A model generated the notes under the pieces. It was not told where the DNA came from. It saw only the letters and a list, made by a program, of their open reading frames with translations, and did no database searches. Position numbers and translations under genes: made by a program. From the NCBI GenBank assembly GCA_937900565.1, contig CALCFG010000078.1, forward strand, positions 1-12,590: a stretch of 12,590 nt of DNA, written 5' to 3'. How positions within the stretch are numbered: the first letter of the stretch is position 1; each line of letters starts with the position of its first letter. This stretch comes from an uncultured Erysipelotrichaceae bacterium (GTDB lineage: Bacteria > Bacillota_I > Bacilli_A > Erysipelotrichales > Erysipelotrichaceae). Positions 1-5,797 of this stretch are shown here, in pieces.

Positions 1-89
1 AAACCACGGCCACCTTCATTCCATCCACCTTCGTATTGGTTAGCAGCAGTTGCACCACCCCAGAAAAAATCTTTTGGAAAACCTGTCAT
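1..89 (-). CDS. 6-phospho-beta-glucosidase, GH1 family (N-terminal fragment, cut by window edge)
   Basis: Only the first 29 codons are inside the window. The translation begins MTGFPKDFFWGGATAANQYE and continues GGWNEGGRG. This is the standard N-terminus of glycoside hydrolase family 1 phospho-beta-glucosidases (FxWGGATAANQxEGGWxxGG), where the Gln and Glu-Gly-Gly-Trp-Asn region helps form the sugar pocket. The family hydrolyses phosphorylated beta-glucosides such as salicin-6P or cellobiose-6P after PTS uptake. The start is ATG at 87-89, preceded on the minus strand by a strong GGAGGAG ribosome site that overlaps the TAG stop of the PTS gene, so the two are probably translationally coupled. 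Substrate within GH1 cannot be decided from this fragment; BglA/BglH/AscB-type is the likely class. Confidence 0.9.
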   Translation of the reverse strand, partial: MTGFPKDFFWGGATAANQYEGGWNEGGRG

Positions 90-101
90 ATTGTACTCCT
101 C

Positions 102-1937
102 CTATAAAATATGAATGATCGTATCGCCATGATTATGGTGATTATGATCCATTTCAACAACATCGGTATAATTGTTAGTATTCGTGATAACAACTGGAAT
201 TTCAGTCGCATATCCTTCTTTTTCAATTGCTTCTTTATCAAATGTAACTAACAATTGACCCTTTTTAACTTTATCACCTTGCTTAATTTGTGCTTGGAAA
301 TATTTACCTTCTAAATTAACGGTATCAATACCGATATGAATTAAAATTTCAACGCCATCATTGCTGACTAATCCAATCGCATGTTTTGTTGGGAATAATG
401 TTGCAACCGTTCCATCAACCGGTGCATAAACATTACCATTATCTGGAATAATCAAGCATCCTTTTCCCATTGTTTCTTGAGCAAATACTGCATCACTACT
501 ATCAGTCAACGCTTTCACTGTACCATCTACTGGACTGCTTACATTTAAATCAACTGATTTTGCTTCAACATGTTTTGTTTCAGTTGCATTTGGAGTTACT
601 GGATCTTTTTCAGGTTTATAAGCAAACCATGCCAATACTAAACCAGCAATAAATGGAATTATTGCAACCAATGGTAATTGCCAAATTTTTGGATCTGCAG
701 GGTTTAAGAAACTTAATAAACCAATGACACCCATACCTGCGTATGTATACATTTTTAATCCCATTAACCCGTTTGCTAAACCTGAAATCGCACATGCAAC
801 ACACGTTGTAATTAACATTGTTTTTCTTGGAATAATGATACCGTACATCGCAGGTTCTGTTACTCCTAAGATAGCTGAAACCATCGCAGAATAACTTTGA
901 CCTTTCGTTGTTTCATTTTTATTTTTAATGGCAATAGCTAATAATGTACCGGCAACCGCAAAACTAGCACCACTTGTCATTGCCAATAAGCTACTTGGAT
1001 TTCCTGCCAATAAATCATAGAAAGCAAACATCGTTACCATGCCATGCACACCAAACATTACTAAGATTTGCCATGCACCTGCTAAAATCATGCCTCCTAA
1101 AATTGGTGACAATTCAAAGATAAAGTTAACTGCAAAGTTAATACCAACACCGACTAAATTGGCAATTGGACCAATAATACAGAATGTTAATGGAAAACAA
1201 ATCACTAACGTGATCATTGGTGTTAAGAAACCACTTAACAATTTATGAATATGACGATTTAAGAATTTATAAATTGGAATGGCAAACGCTAAACCAAACA
1301 ATACAGGTAAGAAAGAAGAAGTATAAGTTGCATTTACAACATAGCCAAATACATTTAAATCTACACCTTGAATTGTTGGATAAGTTAATGCCGCACCGAA
1401 AAGTAAGCCAAAATATGGATCTATTTCAAATTTTTTAGCTACATTAAATCCCAAAACCAATGGTAATGAATAGAACAAGCAATCGCCTGCAGCATTAATT
1501 AGCATATAAATGCCAGAATCAGTTGGTAAGCCAGTCATACCAAGTACTACCAACAATCCTTTGATAATACCACACGCACATAATAAGTTTAACGTTGGCC
1601 CCATACCAGCCATAATGACACCGAGAAAAGCATCAATTGGTGATTGTTTCTTTTTAGGTTTATTAGAGGTTGCACTATTTGCGTTACCTCTTCCCAATTG
1701 AGCCATCACTTCATCATAAACTTCAGTAACGTGCTCACCAATAACAACCATGTATTGGCCAGCTGCTTTCACAATTGTAATGACACCATCCATGTTTTTT
1801 AAAACATCATCATTCGCTTTACTTTCATCATCAAGATTAAAACGTAACCGCGTAACGCAATGTTTCAAATCAATAACATTGTCCTTTCCACCGACATTTT
1901 CAATAATGTCTTTTGCCAAATTTGTATACTTACCCAT
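102..1937 (-). CDS. bglP: PTS beta-glucoside transporter subunit EIIBCA
   Basis: A 611-residue membrane permease that imports and phosphorylates beta-glucosides using phosphate from HPr. Domain order is EIIB-EIIC-EIIA. EIIB covers about residues 1-85, with phospho-acceptor Cys27 in LKHCVTRLRF. EIIC covers about 105-445 and consists of hydrophobic segments. EIIA covers about 470-600, with His519 and His534 (LIHIGID) spaced 15 apart as in EIIA-Glc, His534 being the phospho-site. Length matches the BglP/BglF family. The end carries a short His-rich stretch (DHNHHNHGD, about 594-602) just before the final residues, which I do not recall as a family feature. It sits between licT (56 nt upstream) and the GH1 gene (12 nt downstream). 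The ribosome site is AAGGAGG, 7 nt before ATG at 1937. Expression should follow LicT antitermination and CcpA repression at the operon leader. The exact sugar is unknown. Confidence 0.95.
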   Translation of the reverse strand: MGKYTNLAKDIIENVGGKDNVIDLKHCVTRLRFNLDDESKANDDVLKNMDGVITIVKAAGQYMVVIGEHVTEVYDEVMAQLGRGNANSATSNKPKKKQSPIDAFLGVIMAGMGPTLNLLCACGIIKGLLVVLGMTGLPTDSGIYMLINAAGDCLFYSLPLVLGFNVAKKFEIDPYFGLLFGAALTYPTIQGVDLNVFGYVVNATYTSSFLPVLFGLAFAIPIYKFLNRHIHKLLSGFLTPMITLVICFPLTFCIIGPIANLVGVGINFAVNFIFELSPILGGMILAGAWQILVMFGVHGMVTMFAFYDLLAGNPSSLLAMTSGASFAVAGTLLAIAIKNKNETTKGQSYSAMVSAILGVTEPAMYGIIIPRKTMLITTCVACAISGLANGLMGLKMYTYAGMGVIGLLSFLNPADPKIWQLPLVAIIPFIAGLVLAWFAYKPEKDPVTPNATETKHVEAKSVDLNVSSPVDGTVKALTDSSDAVFAQETMGKGCLIIPDNGNVYAPVDGTVATLFPTKHAIGLVSNDGVEILIHIGIDTVNLEGKYFQAQIKQGDKVKKGQLLVTFDKEAIEKEGYATEIPVVITNTNNYTDVVEMDHNHHNHGDTIIHIL

Positions 1938-1969
1938 TTTTATCCCTCCTTATTTATTACTGGGTATTT

Positions 1970-1992
1970 AAATGATTAACAATTAATCATTT
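1970..1992 (-). repeat. Perfect 9-bp inverted repeat between licT and bglP
   Basis: AAATGATTA at 1970-1978 and TAATCATTT at 1984-1992 are exact inverse complements with a 5-nt loop. The stem is almost all A/T and has no clear U-run after it, so it is a weak hairpin. It could be a processing or mRNA-stability element between licT and bglP, or a weak attenuator. It does not resemble a second RAT. Confidence 0.35.
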
Positions 1993-1993
1993 A

Positions 1994-2848
1994 TTACTTT
2001 TTGATTTTACTTCCTTTATTTACCGCCGTGTGAATATGAATCGTTAAATACATTAACTCTTCTTGATTAATAATATATTGACGCGTTTCATTTAAAAATG
2101 AAGCAATTTTCAAAGCACATTGATAAGCTGAACTATATTTATTAAATATTATTTCGGCGATATCATTACTTTCACTTTCTTGATTATCATTTTTTAAAAT
2201 TCGTTGACTAAAGAATTTTAAGTGTGTAACAAACCGATAATAATATGCGGATTCTTCATCAAATTCAATACGAAAGAATCGCCTTACAATCGTTAAAATA
2301 TCTTGAATCAGATGTGTCATCTTATATGTTTCATCCATACTAAACCCATCACTTTGGGCATTTACGATATGTAAGGCAATATAAGCCGCTTCATCATCTG
2401 GTAAATGAATATTTAATCGCTTTTCAATCATTTCCTTAGCCATCATGCCCAATTCATATTCTTTTTCATAGAATCGCATGACTTCATATTTAAGTCCTAA
2501 GCCAATGACAACCTTATCCTGTTTACGTTGAATTACACCATAAATATGATCAGCTAACGCAACCACTAATGGGGAATGCATATCCCCATGGGTTGTAATA
2601 CGAATCATATTGACAATATCATCTGCTAAACATATGTATTCAAATGGAATGGTATCAATCAATTGTTCCAAGTGATGTAACAAACTTTCATCATCAATTG
2701 AAACAAAACGTTGATTGATTAACGTGTCATCAATCTCATCACCAGCTCGTTTTTTAAAGGCAATACCCTTACCACACACAATGCTTTCTTTATTATTTTC
2801 ATCCAATACAATCACTGCATTATTGGTTAATACTCGACTGATTCGCAT
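1994..2848 (-). CDS. licT: BglG/LicT family transcriptional antiterminator
   Basis: A 284-residue RNA-binding antiterminator. Residues 1-55 form the CAT RNA-binding domain (MRISRVLTNNAVIVLDENN..., with GKGIAFKKRAGDEID closely matching LicT). PRD1 (about 65-170) and PRD2 (about 171-284) follow. The four PRD histidines that HPr and the EII phosphorylate are all present: His101 (LADHI), His160 (IALHI), His209 (FVTHL) and His271 (YLTIHIH). In the family, the active dimer binds a RAT hairpin in the leader and stops an overlapping terminator from forming. Such a leader lies directly upstream (2868-2947), so the gene probably controls its own operon. Start ATG at 2848 has a clear GAAAGGAG ribosome site. 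The symbol could equally be bglG. Confidence 0.95.
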   Translation of the reverse strand: MRISRVLTNNAVIVLDENNKESIVCGKGIAFKKRAGDEIDDTLINQRFVSIDDESLLHHLEQLIDTIPFEYICLADDIVNMIRITTHGDMHSPLVVALADHIYGVIQRKQDKVVIGLGLKYEVMRFYEKEYELGMMAKEMIEKRLNIHLPDDEAAYIALHIVNAQSDGFSMDETYKMTHLIQDILTIVRRFFRIEFDEESAYYYRFVTHLKFFSQRILKNDNQESESNDIAEIIFNKYSSAYQCALKIASFLNETRQYIINQEELMYLTIHIHTAVNKGSKIKK

Positions 2849-2867
2849 TTCGTACTCCTTTCAAACA

Positions 2868-2921
2868 TATAAAAACCCGCTTGAAACCACCACAAAAAAA
2901 GCATATGAAATCAAACGGGTT
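2868..2921 (-). terminator. Intrinsic terminator in the licT leader (antitermination target)
   Basis: On the minus strand AACCCG-T-TTGA (2911-2921) pairs with TCAA-G-CGGGTT (2874-2884), with one internal mismatch, and the 3' arm runs straight into TTTTTATAT. This is a factor-independent terminator lying before the licT start codon. Its 5' arm overlaps the 3' side of the RAT-like hairpin (2917-2947), so the two structures exclude each other, as in bgl/lic leaders. Confidence 0.8.
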
Positions 2922-2947
2922 AAGCTTAACTTAATAATTACCATCCC
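2917..2947 (-). promoter_or_regulatory. RAT-like antiterminator hairpin (LicT/BglG binding site)
   Basis: The 31-nt minus-strand segment begins GGGATGGTAATT and ends TTAACCC. It follows the pattern of RAT elements: a GG...CC base, a GGATTGTTAC-like 5' side, a short upper stem (AATT/AGTT around a 4-nt loop) and asymmetric internal loops. It overlaps the terminator's 5' arm. The match to the known consensus is partial, so the position is better supported than the exact fold. Confidence 0.6.
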
Positions 2948-2960
2948 TTAAGACCTAAGT

Positions 2961-2989
2961 ATCTTAACACTTAAAATTTAACAATGCAA
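2961..2989 (-). promoter_or_regulatory. Promoter of the licT-bglP-GH1 operon
   Basis: On the minus strand the -35 box is TTGCAT (2984-2989), followed by a 17-bp spacer and the -10 box TAAGAT (2961-2966). The -10 is preceded by TGT, giving an extended TGn element. Transcription would begin near 2954, just before the RAT-like hairpin. Confidence 0.7.
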
Positions 2990-2998
2990 CCGTTTTCA
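2985..2998. promoter_or_regulatory. cre site (CcpA operator) over the licT promoter -35
   Basis: TGCAACCGTTTTCA matches the CcpA consensus TGWAANCGNTNWCA at 13 of 14 positions (mismatch at position 3). It covers the -35 box of the licT promoter, so CcpA binding would block RNA polymerase when a preferred sugar is present. This agrees with catabolite repression of beta-glucoside operons. Confidence 0.7.
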
Positions 2999-3018
2999 CA
3001 GAAATTTTGGTTAATCTT

Positions 3019-3032
3019 TGAAAACGTTACCA
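3019..3032. promoter_or_regulatory. Second cre-like site between the divergent promoters
   Basis: TGAAAACGTTACCA matches TGWAANCGNTNWCA at 13 of 14 positions (mismatch at position 12). It lies 34 bp from the first cre site, upstream of the licT -35 and about 40 bp upstream of the ferritin -10. It could act as an auxiliary operator for the bgl promoter or influence ferritin. Confidence 0.55.
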
Positions 3033-3071
3033 TAATACGACATTGTTCGCACGTATTTCATCGTTATCTTA

Positions 3072-3077
3072 TATAAT
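3072..3077 (+). promoter_or_regulatory. -10 box of the ferritin promoter
   Basis: A consensus TATAAT lies 22 nt before the start region. No good -35 box is visible at 16-18 bp; the nearest TTG-like hexamer (3044-3049) is too far. No clear PerR or Fur box was recognised around it. Confidence 0.5.
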
Positions 3078-3105
3078 GTAAGCAATAAAAAAGGAGAAAA
3101 TGAAA

Positions 3106-3630
3106 ATGTTAGATCCAGAAGTTAAACGATTAATTAATGAACAAATTCAAAAAGAATTTTACAGTGCCTATCTATATTTAGATTTTGCTAACTATTTTAA
3201 ATCCAAAGGTTTGGATGGTTATGCCAATTGGTATTCGATTCAAGTCCAAGAGGAAGTTGCACATGCGCAGATATTTATGAATTATATGCATGACAACGAT
3301 TGTTTCATTGAGTTATTAACTATTGATAAACCAAAATCAAATCTAGATTCAATTGATTCCGTGTTAAAACAAGGCTATGAGCACGAACAATTTGTAACCG
3401 CCTCAATCAACACCATTTATGATGCTGCCTATAGTCAACGAGATTTTAGAACGATGCAATTTCTTGATTGGTTCATTAAAGAACAAGGTGAAGAAGAAGC
3501 TAATGCATCCGATATGATTACAAAATATGAGTTATTTGGTAAGGATGCACGTGCTTTATATTCATTAGATAATGAATATAAAGCACGTACTTACACTATT
3601 CCATCCCCATTAGCATCCACAAACGTCTAA
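3106..3630 (+). CDS. ftnA: Non-haem ferritin (FtnA-type iron storage protein)
   Basis: A four-helix ferritin that oxidises Fe(II) and stores it as a mineral in a 24-subunit cytoplasmic shell. Counting from an upstream in-frame ATG at 3100, the ferroxidase ligands are Glu19 (QKEF), Glu52 and His55 (QEEVAHA), Glu96 (YEHE) and Gln129, with extra acidic residues at 128, 131 and 132 (KEQGEEE). This is the E. coli FtnA pattern shifted by two. There is no haem-binding Met of bacterioferritin type. I prefer ATG at 3106 (174 residues, MLDPEVKRLINEQ), because AAGGAG at 3091-3096 is 9 nt from it but only 3 nt from ATG 3100, and family members begin near this Met. It is a single-gene unit, divergent from licT, ending at its own terminator. 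Confidence 0.93.
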   Translation: MLDPEVKRLINEQIQKEFYSAYLYLDFANYFKSKGLDGYANWYSIQVQEEVAHAQIFMNYMHDNDCFIELLTIDKPKSNLDSIDSVLKQGYEHEQFVTASINTIYDAAYSQRDFRTMQFLDWFIKEQGEEEANASDMITKYELFGKDARALYSLDNEYKARTYTIPSPLASTNV

Positions 3631-3634
3631 GTTC

Positions 3635-3667
3635 AAAACAAACCGTAATTATAACGGTTTGTTTTTG
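3635..3667 (+). terminator. Terminator after ferritin
   Basis: AAACAAACCGT (3636-3646) pairs perfectly over 11 bp with ACGGTTTGTTT (3654-3664), followed by further T residues. It lies 5 nt after the ferritin stop. On the opposite strand the hairpin is followed by TTTTG, so it may also stop transcripts from the XRE gene on the minus strand. Confidence 0.85.
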
Positions 3668-3696
3668 TAATATAATCATCAAATTACTGAAAATCT

Positions 3697-4302
3697 CTAT
3701 TTTTTTCTTGCCAAAACAATCATTTTATTAATTGATAAAACCACAACCATTGACACAATCGCAAAAAAGGCTATTTCGAGATATGTATAACGATTTAGAC
3801 TGTAAGTAATTAAGATAGTAATCAATGCGGAAATTTTCATCAATAAAATATCAATAGTTTGATAATTATTGTTTCTTAATTTTTGATATTTATAAAAGTT
3901 AAGCAACGAAAAAATGACACTTAGAATACTACCTAAATGAAGTAACCAAGGAGATATTAAATTAAAATATAAGGAAACATTAAGACCGATTGCTGCTATC
4001 AGCCAAAGAAAAGCTTGAATGAGCGTATTTCTAATTTCTTTACCTTTACTCTCTTTAAAATCACTCATAACCTCTTTGACCCTAGGAATATCATCGTCGC
4101 TTTTGTAATCATCATAAAGTAAATAATCAGTAGTAACATTAAATAATTTACTCAATTCTAAAAGATTAAAGGCATCAGGAGTGGCGTCATTTAATTCCCA
4201 TTTAGATACAGATTGTCGTGAAACATTTAATTTGGCTGCCAACATTTCTTGCGACATATGATTTTGTTTTCTTAGTTTTACTATTTTTTCACCAATATTC
4301 AT
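3697..4302 (-). CDS. XRE-family helix-turn-helix regulator with C-terminal membrane domain
   Basis: 201 residues. Residues 4-62 are a Cro/CI-type HTH (KIVKLRKQNHMSQEMLAAKL, then NVSRQSVSKWE), with the recognition helix near 27-36. A charged linker (about 63-90) follows, then four predicted hydrophobic segments near 93-115, 118-138, 149-168 and 172-195. The layout is a DNA-binding head tethered to the membrane, a common class in Bacillota. Its ligand and targets are not known to me. Ribosome site GGAAGGAAG precedes ATG at 4302. It is transcribed alone: a terminator separates it from the DUF402 gene upstream, and it has its own upstream region with a palindrome at 4368-4386 that might be an autoregulatory operator. 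A plausible -10 is TATAGT (minus strand, about 4326-4331). Confidence 0.85.
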   Translation of the reverse strand: MNIGEKIVKLRKQNHMSQEMLAAKLNVSRQSVSKWELNDATPDAFNLLELSKLFNVTTDYLLYDDYKSDDDIPRVKEVMSDFKESKGKEIRNTLIQAFLWLIAAIGLNVSLYFNLISPWLLHLGSILSVIFSLLNFYKYQKLRNNNYQTIDILLMKISALITILITYSLNRYTYLEIAFFAIVSMVVVLSINKMIVLARKK

Positions 4303-4367
4303 TTTTATCTTCCTTCCATATCAAAACTATAGCGAACTAACAAAATTAATACTACCAATCATCATTT

Positions 4368-4386
4368 ACATAAGCGCAACTTATGT
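4368..4386. promoter_or_regulatory. Palindrome upstream of the XRE gene, possible operator
   Basis: ACATAAG (4368-4374) and CTTATGT (4380-4386) form a perfect 7-bp inverted repeat around CGCAA. It lies 66 nt upstream of the XRE start and before the DUF402 terminator. Its size and dyad fit a Cro/CI-type operator, but this is inference from position only. Confidence 0.35.
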
Positions 4387-4404
4387 TTACATTACATTAT
4401 CACA

Positions 4405-4440
4405 TAAAAAAACGCATATAAAGACAGTAACATGCGTTTT
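4405..4440 (-). terminator. Terminator after the DUF402 gene
   Basis: On the minus strand AAAACGCAT (4432-4440) pairs over 9 bp with ATGCGTTTT (4409-4417), followed by a run of seven T residues (4406-4412). The 5' arm overlaps the gene's TAA stop codon (4439-4441). Confidence 0.85.
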
Positions 4441-4996
4441 AATTATCTTGTTTTAATTTAAGATAAAGATCATATTGATTTAAAATATAATCATCATCAA
4501 ATGGAAAATGATAATTTTCAATCCATTGTTTCAATAAGTTCTTTTGCTGTTGTATAATCGTGACAAGTTCATTACCATAATTCATCTTTTCTTGATGGTA
4601 ATTGAATTCATTTTCATCCAATAACATATACCTACCATCAGGCAATAATTTATAATCCAAATCATAATCAATATACTTTATTGCTTCATTATCATAGATT
4701 ATAGGAGAAGCCAAATTACAATAATAATAGATGCCATTGCGACGAATCATTGCGCAAATATTAAACCAATAATCCGGATAAAAAAACCATATTGCGGGTT
4801 CTCGCGTCAACCATGTTCTTCCATCACTTTCCAACACCCAACTTTTATTGGTAACAACAGTCAAATGTTTCGGGTTCGATTCAATGACCATTCCCATCGT
4901 CCACGTCCGATGTAAATTTCCATCATGTTTATATGATTGAACGTAAACATAATCCCTTTGTTTTAATTGTAAATAAGCTAATGGATCAAATTTCAT
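4439..4996 (-). CDS. DUF402 family nucleoside tri-/diphosphatase (YgaC/Ntdp-like)
   Basis: 185 residues matching the DUF402 barrel proteins typified by B. subtilis YgaC and S. aureus Ntdp, which remove phosphate from nucleoside tri- and diphosphates with a divalent metal. Family signatures visible: QSYKHDGNLHRTW (20-32), LESDGRTWLTREPAIWFF (55-72), YWFNI (76-80), IYYYCNLASP (89-98) and the acidic metal-binding stretch YIDYDLDYKLLPDGRYMLLD (108-127) with Asp110, Asp112 and Asp114. Length is usual. The start is uncertain in mechanism but not in place: ATG 4996 keeps the whole conserved N-terminus and no alternative start codon precedes QSYKHDG. GGAAAGG ends only 1 nt before ATG, and TATAAT lies 8 nt before it (see finding on leaderless starts). 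thiT ends 40 nt upstream with no terminator, so read-through from the TPP-controlled transcript is also possible. Confidence 0.88.
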   Translation of the reverse strand: MKFDPLAYLQLKQRDYVYVQSYKHDGNLHRTWTMGMVIESNPKHLTVVTNKSWVLESDGRTWLTREPAIWFFYPDYWFNICAMIRRNGIYYYCNLASPIIYDNEAIKYIDYDLDYKLLPDGRYMLLDENEFNYHQEKMNYGNELVTIIQQQKNLLKQWIENYHFPFDDDYILNQYDLYLKLKQDN

Positions 4997-5004
4997 ACCT
5001 TTCC

Positions 5005-5010
5005 ATTATA
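5005..5010 (-). promoter_or_regulatory. TATAAT box 8 nt before the DUF402 start codon
   Basis: A consensus -10 hexamer on the minus strand ends 8 nt upstream of the ATG. If used, transcription would begin at or within 2 nt of the start codon. A weak TTCAAC lies 15 bp further upstream. Confidence 0.4.
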
Positions 5011-5036
5011 ACTCAGAATAAATTGGTTGAATATTG

Positions 5037-5594
5037 TTAGTTTTTCACAATACGTCCCATGATGATAGGCACGATAATCATGGCAATTATCATACTAACC
5101 AAAACATACGGTGTATTGTAATTTACACTATAAATCCATGCACCTAAACTACCAGCCACTTCATTTTCTGGAAAATAAAAGAATACACCACTTAAAAGAT
5201 GCGCAAACCATTTAATAATAAACGCAATAAATATTGCGATATCGTATTGAATTGGTTTATTCTTAATCCCTTTAAACAAAAAGCATGTTGCTGCCCCCAT
5301 TGCAACAATAGGAACAAGGTAATCACAAGCATATTGCATCGGATTTAAAAAATAGCTAGCTTCATTAAATAGGATAGCAAGCAACAAATAAATCAATGAT
5401 GTTATGATTCCTTTCTTATATCCCAATATAAAACTTGCAATGACTAAGATAATCATTTCAATCTCAATTGATCCACCTTGCGGCATATCCAAAAATGGAA
5501 TAAAACCTCCCACAAACTTAAAGACAAGTGCTAATGCTGCAAATAATGCAATGTAGACGATATCTTTTGTTGATAATTTTCTGTTCTCACTCAT
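5037..5594 (-). CDS. thiT: Thiamine ECF transporter S component ThiT
   Basis: A 185-residue integral membrane protein with about six hydrophobic segments, the usual size for ThiT. It binds thiamine outside the cell and works with the shared ECF module (EcfA/EcfA'/EcfT), encoded elsewhere. Family marks: the N-terminal IALFAALALVFKF segment that contacts EcfT, FLDMPQGGSIEIEMI (34-48), YFLNPMQYACDY (81-92), KWFAHLLSGVFFY (128-140) with His132, and SVNYNTPYVL (156-165) with Tyr159 and Asn160, matching thiamine-contact regions of lactococcal ThiT. A TPP riboswitch sits directly upstream, which independently supports the substrate. Ribosome site GGAGGTG is 7 nt before ATG 5594, and the spacer is all T. 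The DUF402 gene lies 40 nt downstream on the same strand. Confidence 0.95.
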   Translation of the reverse strand: MSENRKLSTKDIVYIALFAALALVFKFVGGFIPFLDMPQGGSIEIEMIILVIASFILGYKKGIITSLIYLLLAILFNEASYFLNPMQYACDYLVPIVAMGAATCFLFKGIKNKPIQYDIAIFIAFIIKWFAHLLSGVFFYFPENEVAGSLGAWIYSVNYNTPYVLVSMIIAMIIVPIIMGRIVKN

Positions 5595-5648
5595 AAAAAA
5601 ACACCTCCAATAAATTGTCGGCGTAGTTCATTTGAATTTTAAAAATTA

Positions 5649-5724
5649 GCAAACTCCCTACGCTAGTATGAACTAGATCAGGTGATAAGGGACTGTCTCA
5701 ATCGTTTTACGATACCCCTGTTCA
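5649..5724 (-). ncRNA. TPP riboswitch (THI box) controlling thiT
   Basis: Reading the minus strand, the aptamer contains AACAGGGGTATCG, an ATCG/CGAT stem, TTGAGACAGTCCC, CACCTGATCTAG, and CTAGCGTAGGGAG. These are the conserved THI-box blocks in the right order and spacing. The usual CUGAGA is UUGAGA here. The aptamer ends about 55 nt before the thiT start. A downstream segment (5621-5631) is complementary to two parts of the aptamer: 8 nt at 5668-5675 and 6 nt at 5658-5663. This gives a plausible switch. The ribosome site at 5602-5608 is within reach, so translational control is likely; no clean terminator was found. Confidence 0.95.
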
Positions 5725-5732
5725 CGTTTAGT

Positions 5733-5741
5733 ATTTTAACA
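5733..5741 (-). promoter_or_regulatory. Extended -10 promoter for the TPP riboswitch-thiT transcript
   Basis: TGTTAAAAT on the minus strand fits an extended -10 (TGn + TAAAAT). It would start transcription near 5726, just before the riboswitch. No good -35 is present at 17 bp, which extended -10 promoters tolerate. Confidence 0.5.
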
Positions 5742-5761
5742 TATATTTAGAATTTAATTTG

Positions 5762-5767
5762 TATAAT
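5762..5767 (+). promoter_or_regulatory. -10 box of the GNAT-fRMsr gene
   Basis: Consensus TATAAT lies 30 nt before the plus-strand start. A matching -35 is not obvious. It is divergent from the thiT promoter, with the two -10 boxes about 25 bp apart. Confidence 0.5.
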
Positions 5768-5797
5768 ATTAACTAGTTTTATAGAAAGAAGGATTCA

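Noticed and set aside
470..1971. Several plus-strand open frames of 60-73 codons across the PTS gene
   Set aside because: They lie antisense to bglP, have no ribosome sites and encode low-complexity, Leu/His/Pro-type peptides that are complements of membrane segments.
1970..1992. The inverted repeat between licT and bglP as a second RAT or terminator
   Set aside because: The stem is nearly all A/T, lacks GG/CC base pairs typical of RAT elements and has no U-run.
2715..2951. Plus-strand frame of 78 codons over the start of licT and its leader
   Set aside because: It runs through the licT coding start, the terminator and the RAT-like hairpin; these explain the sequence better.
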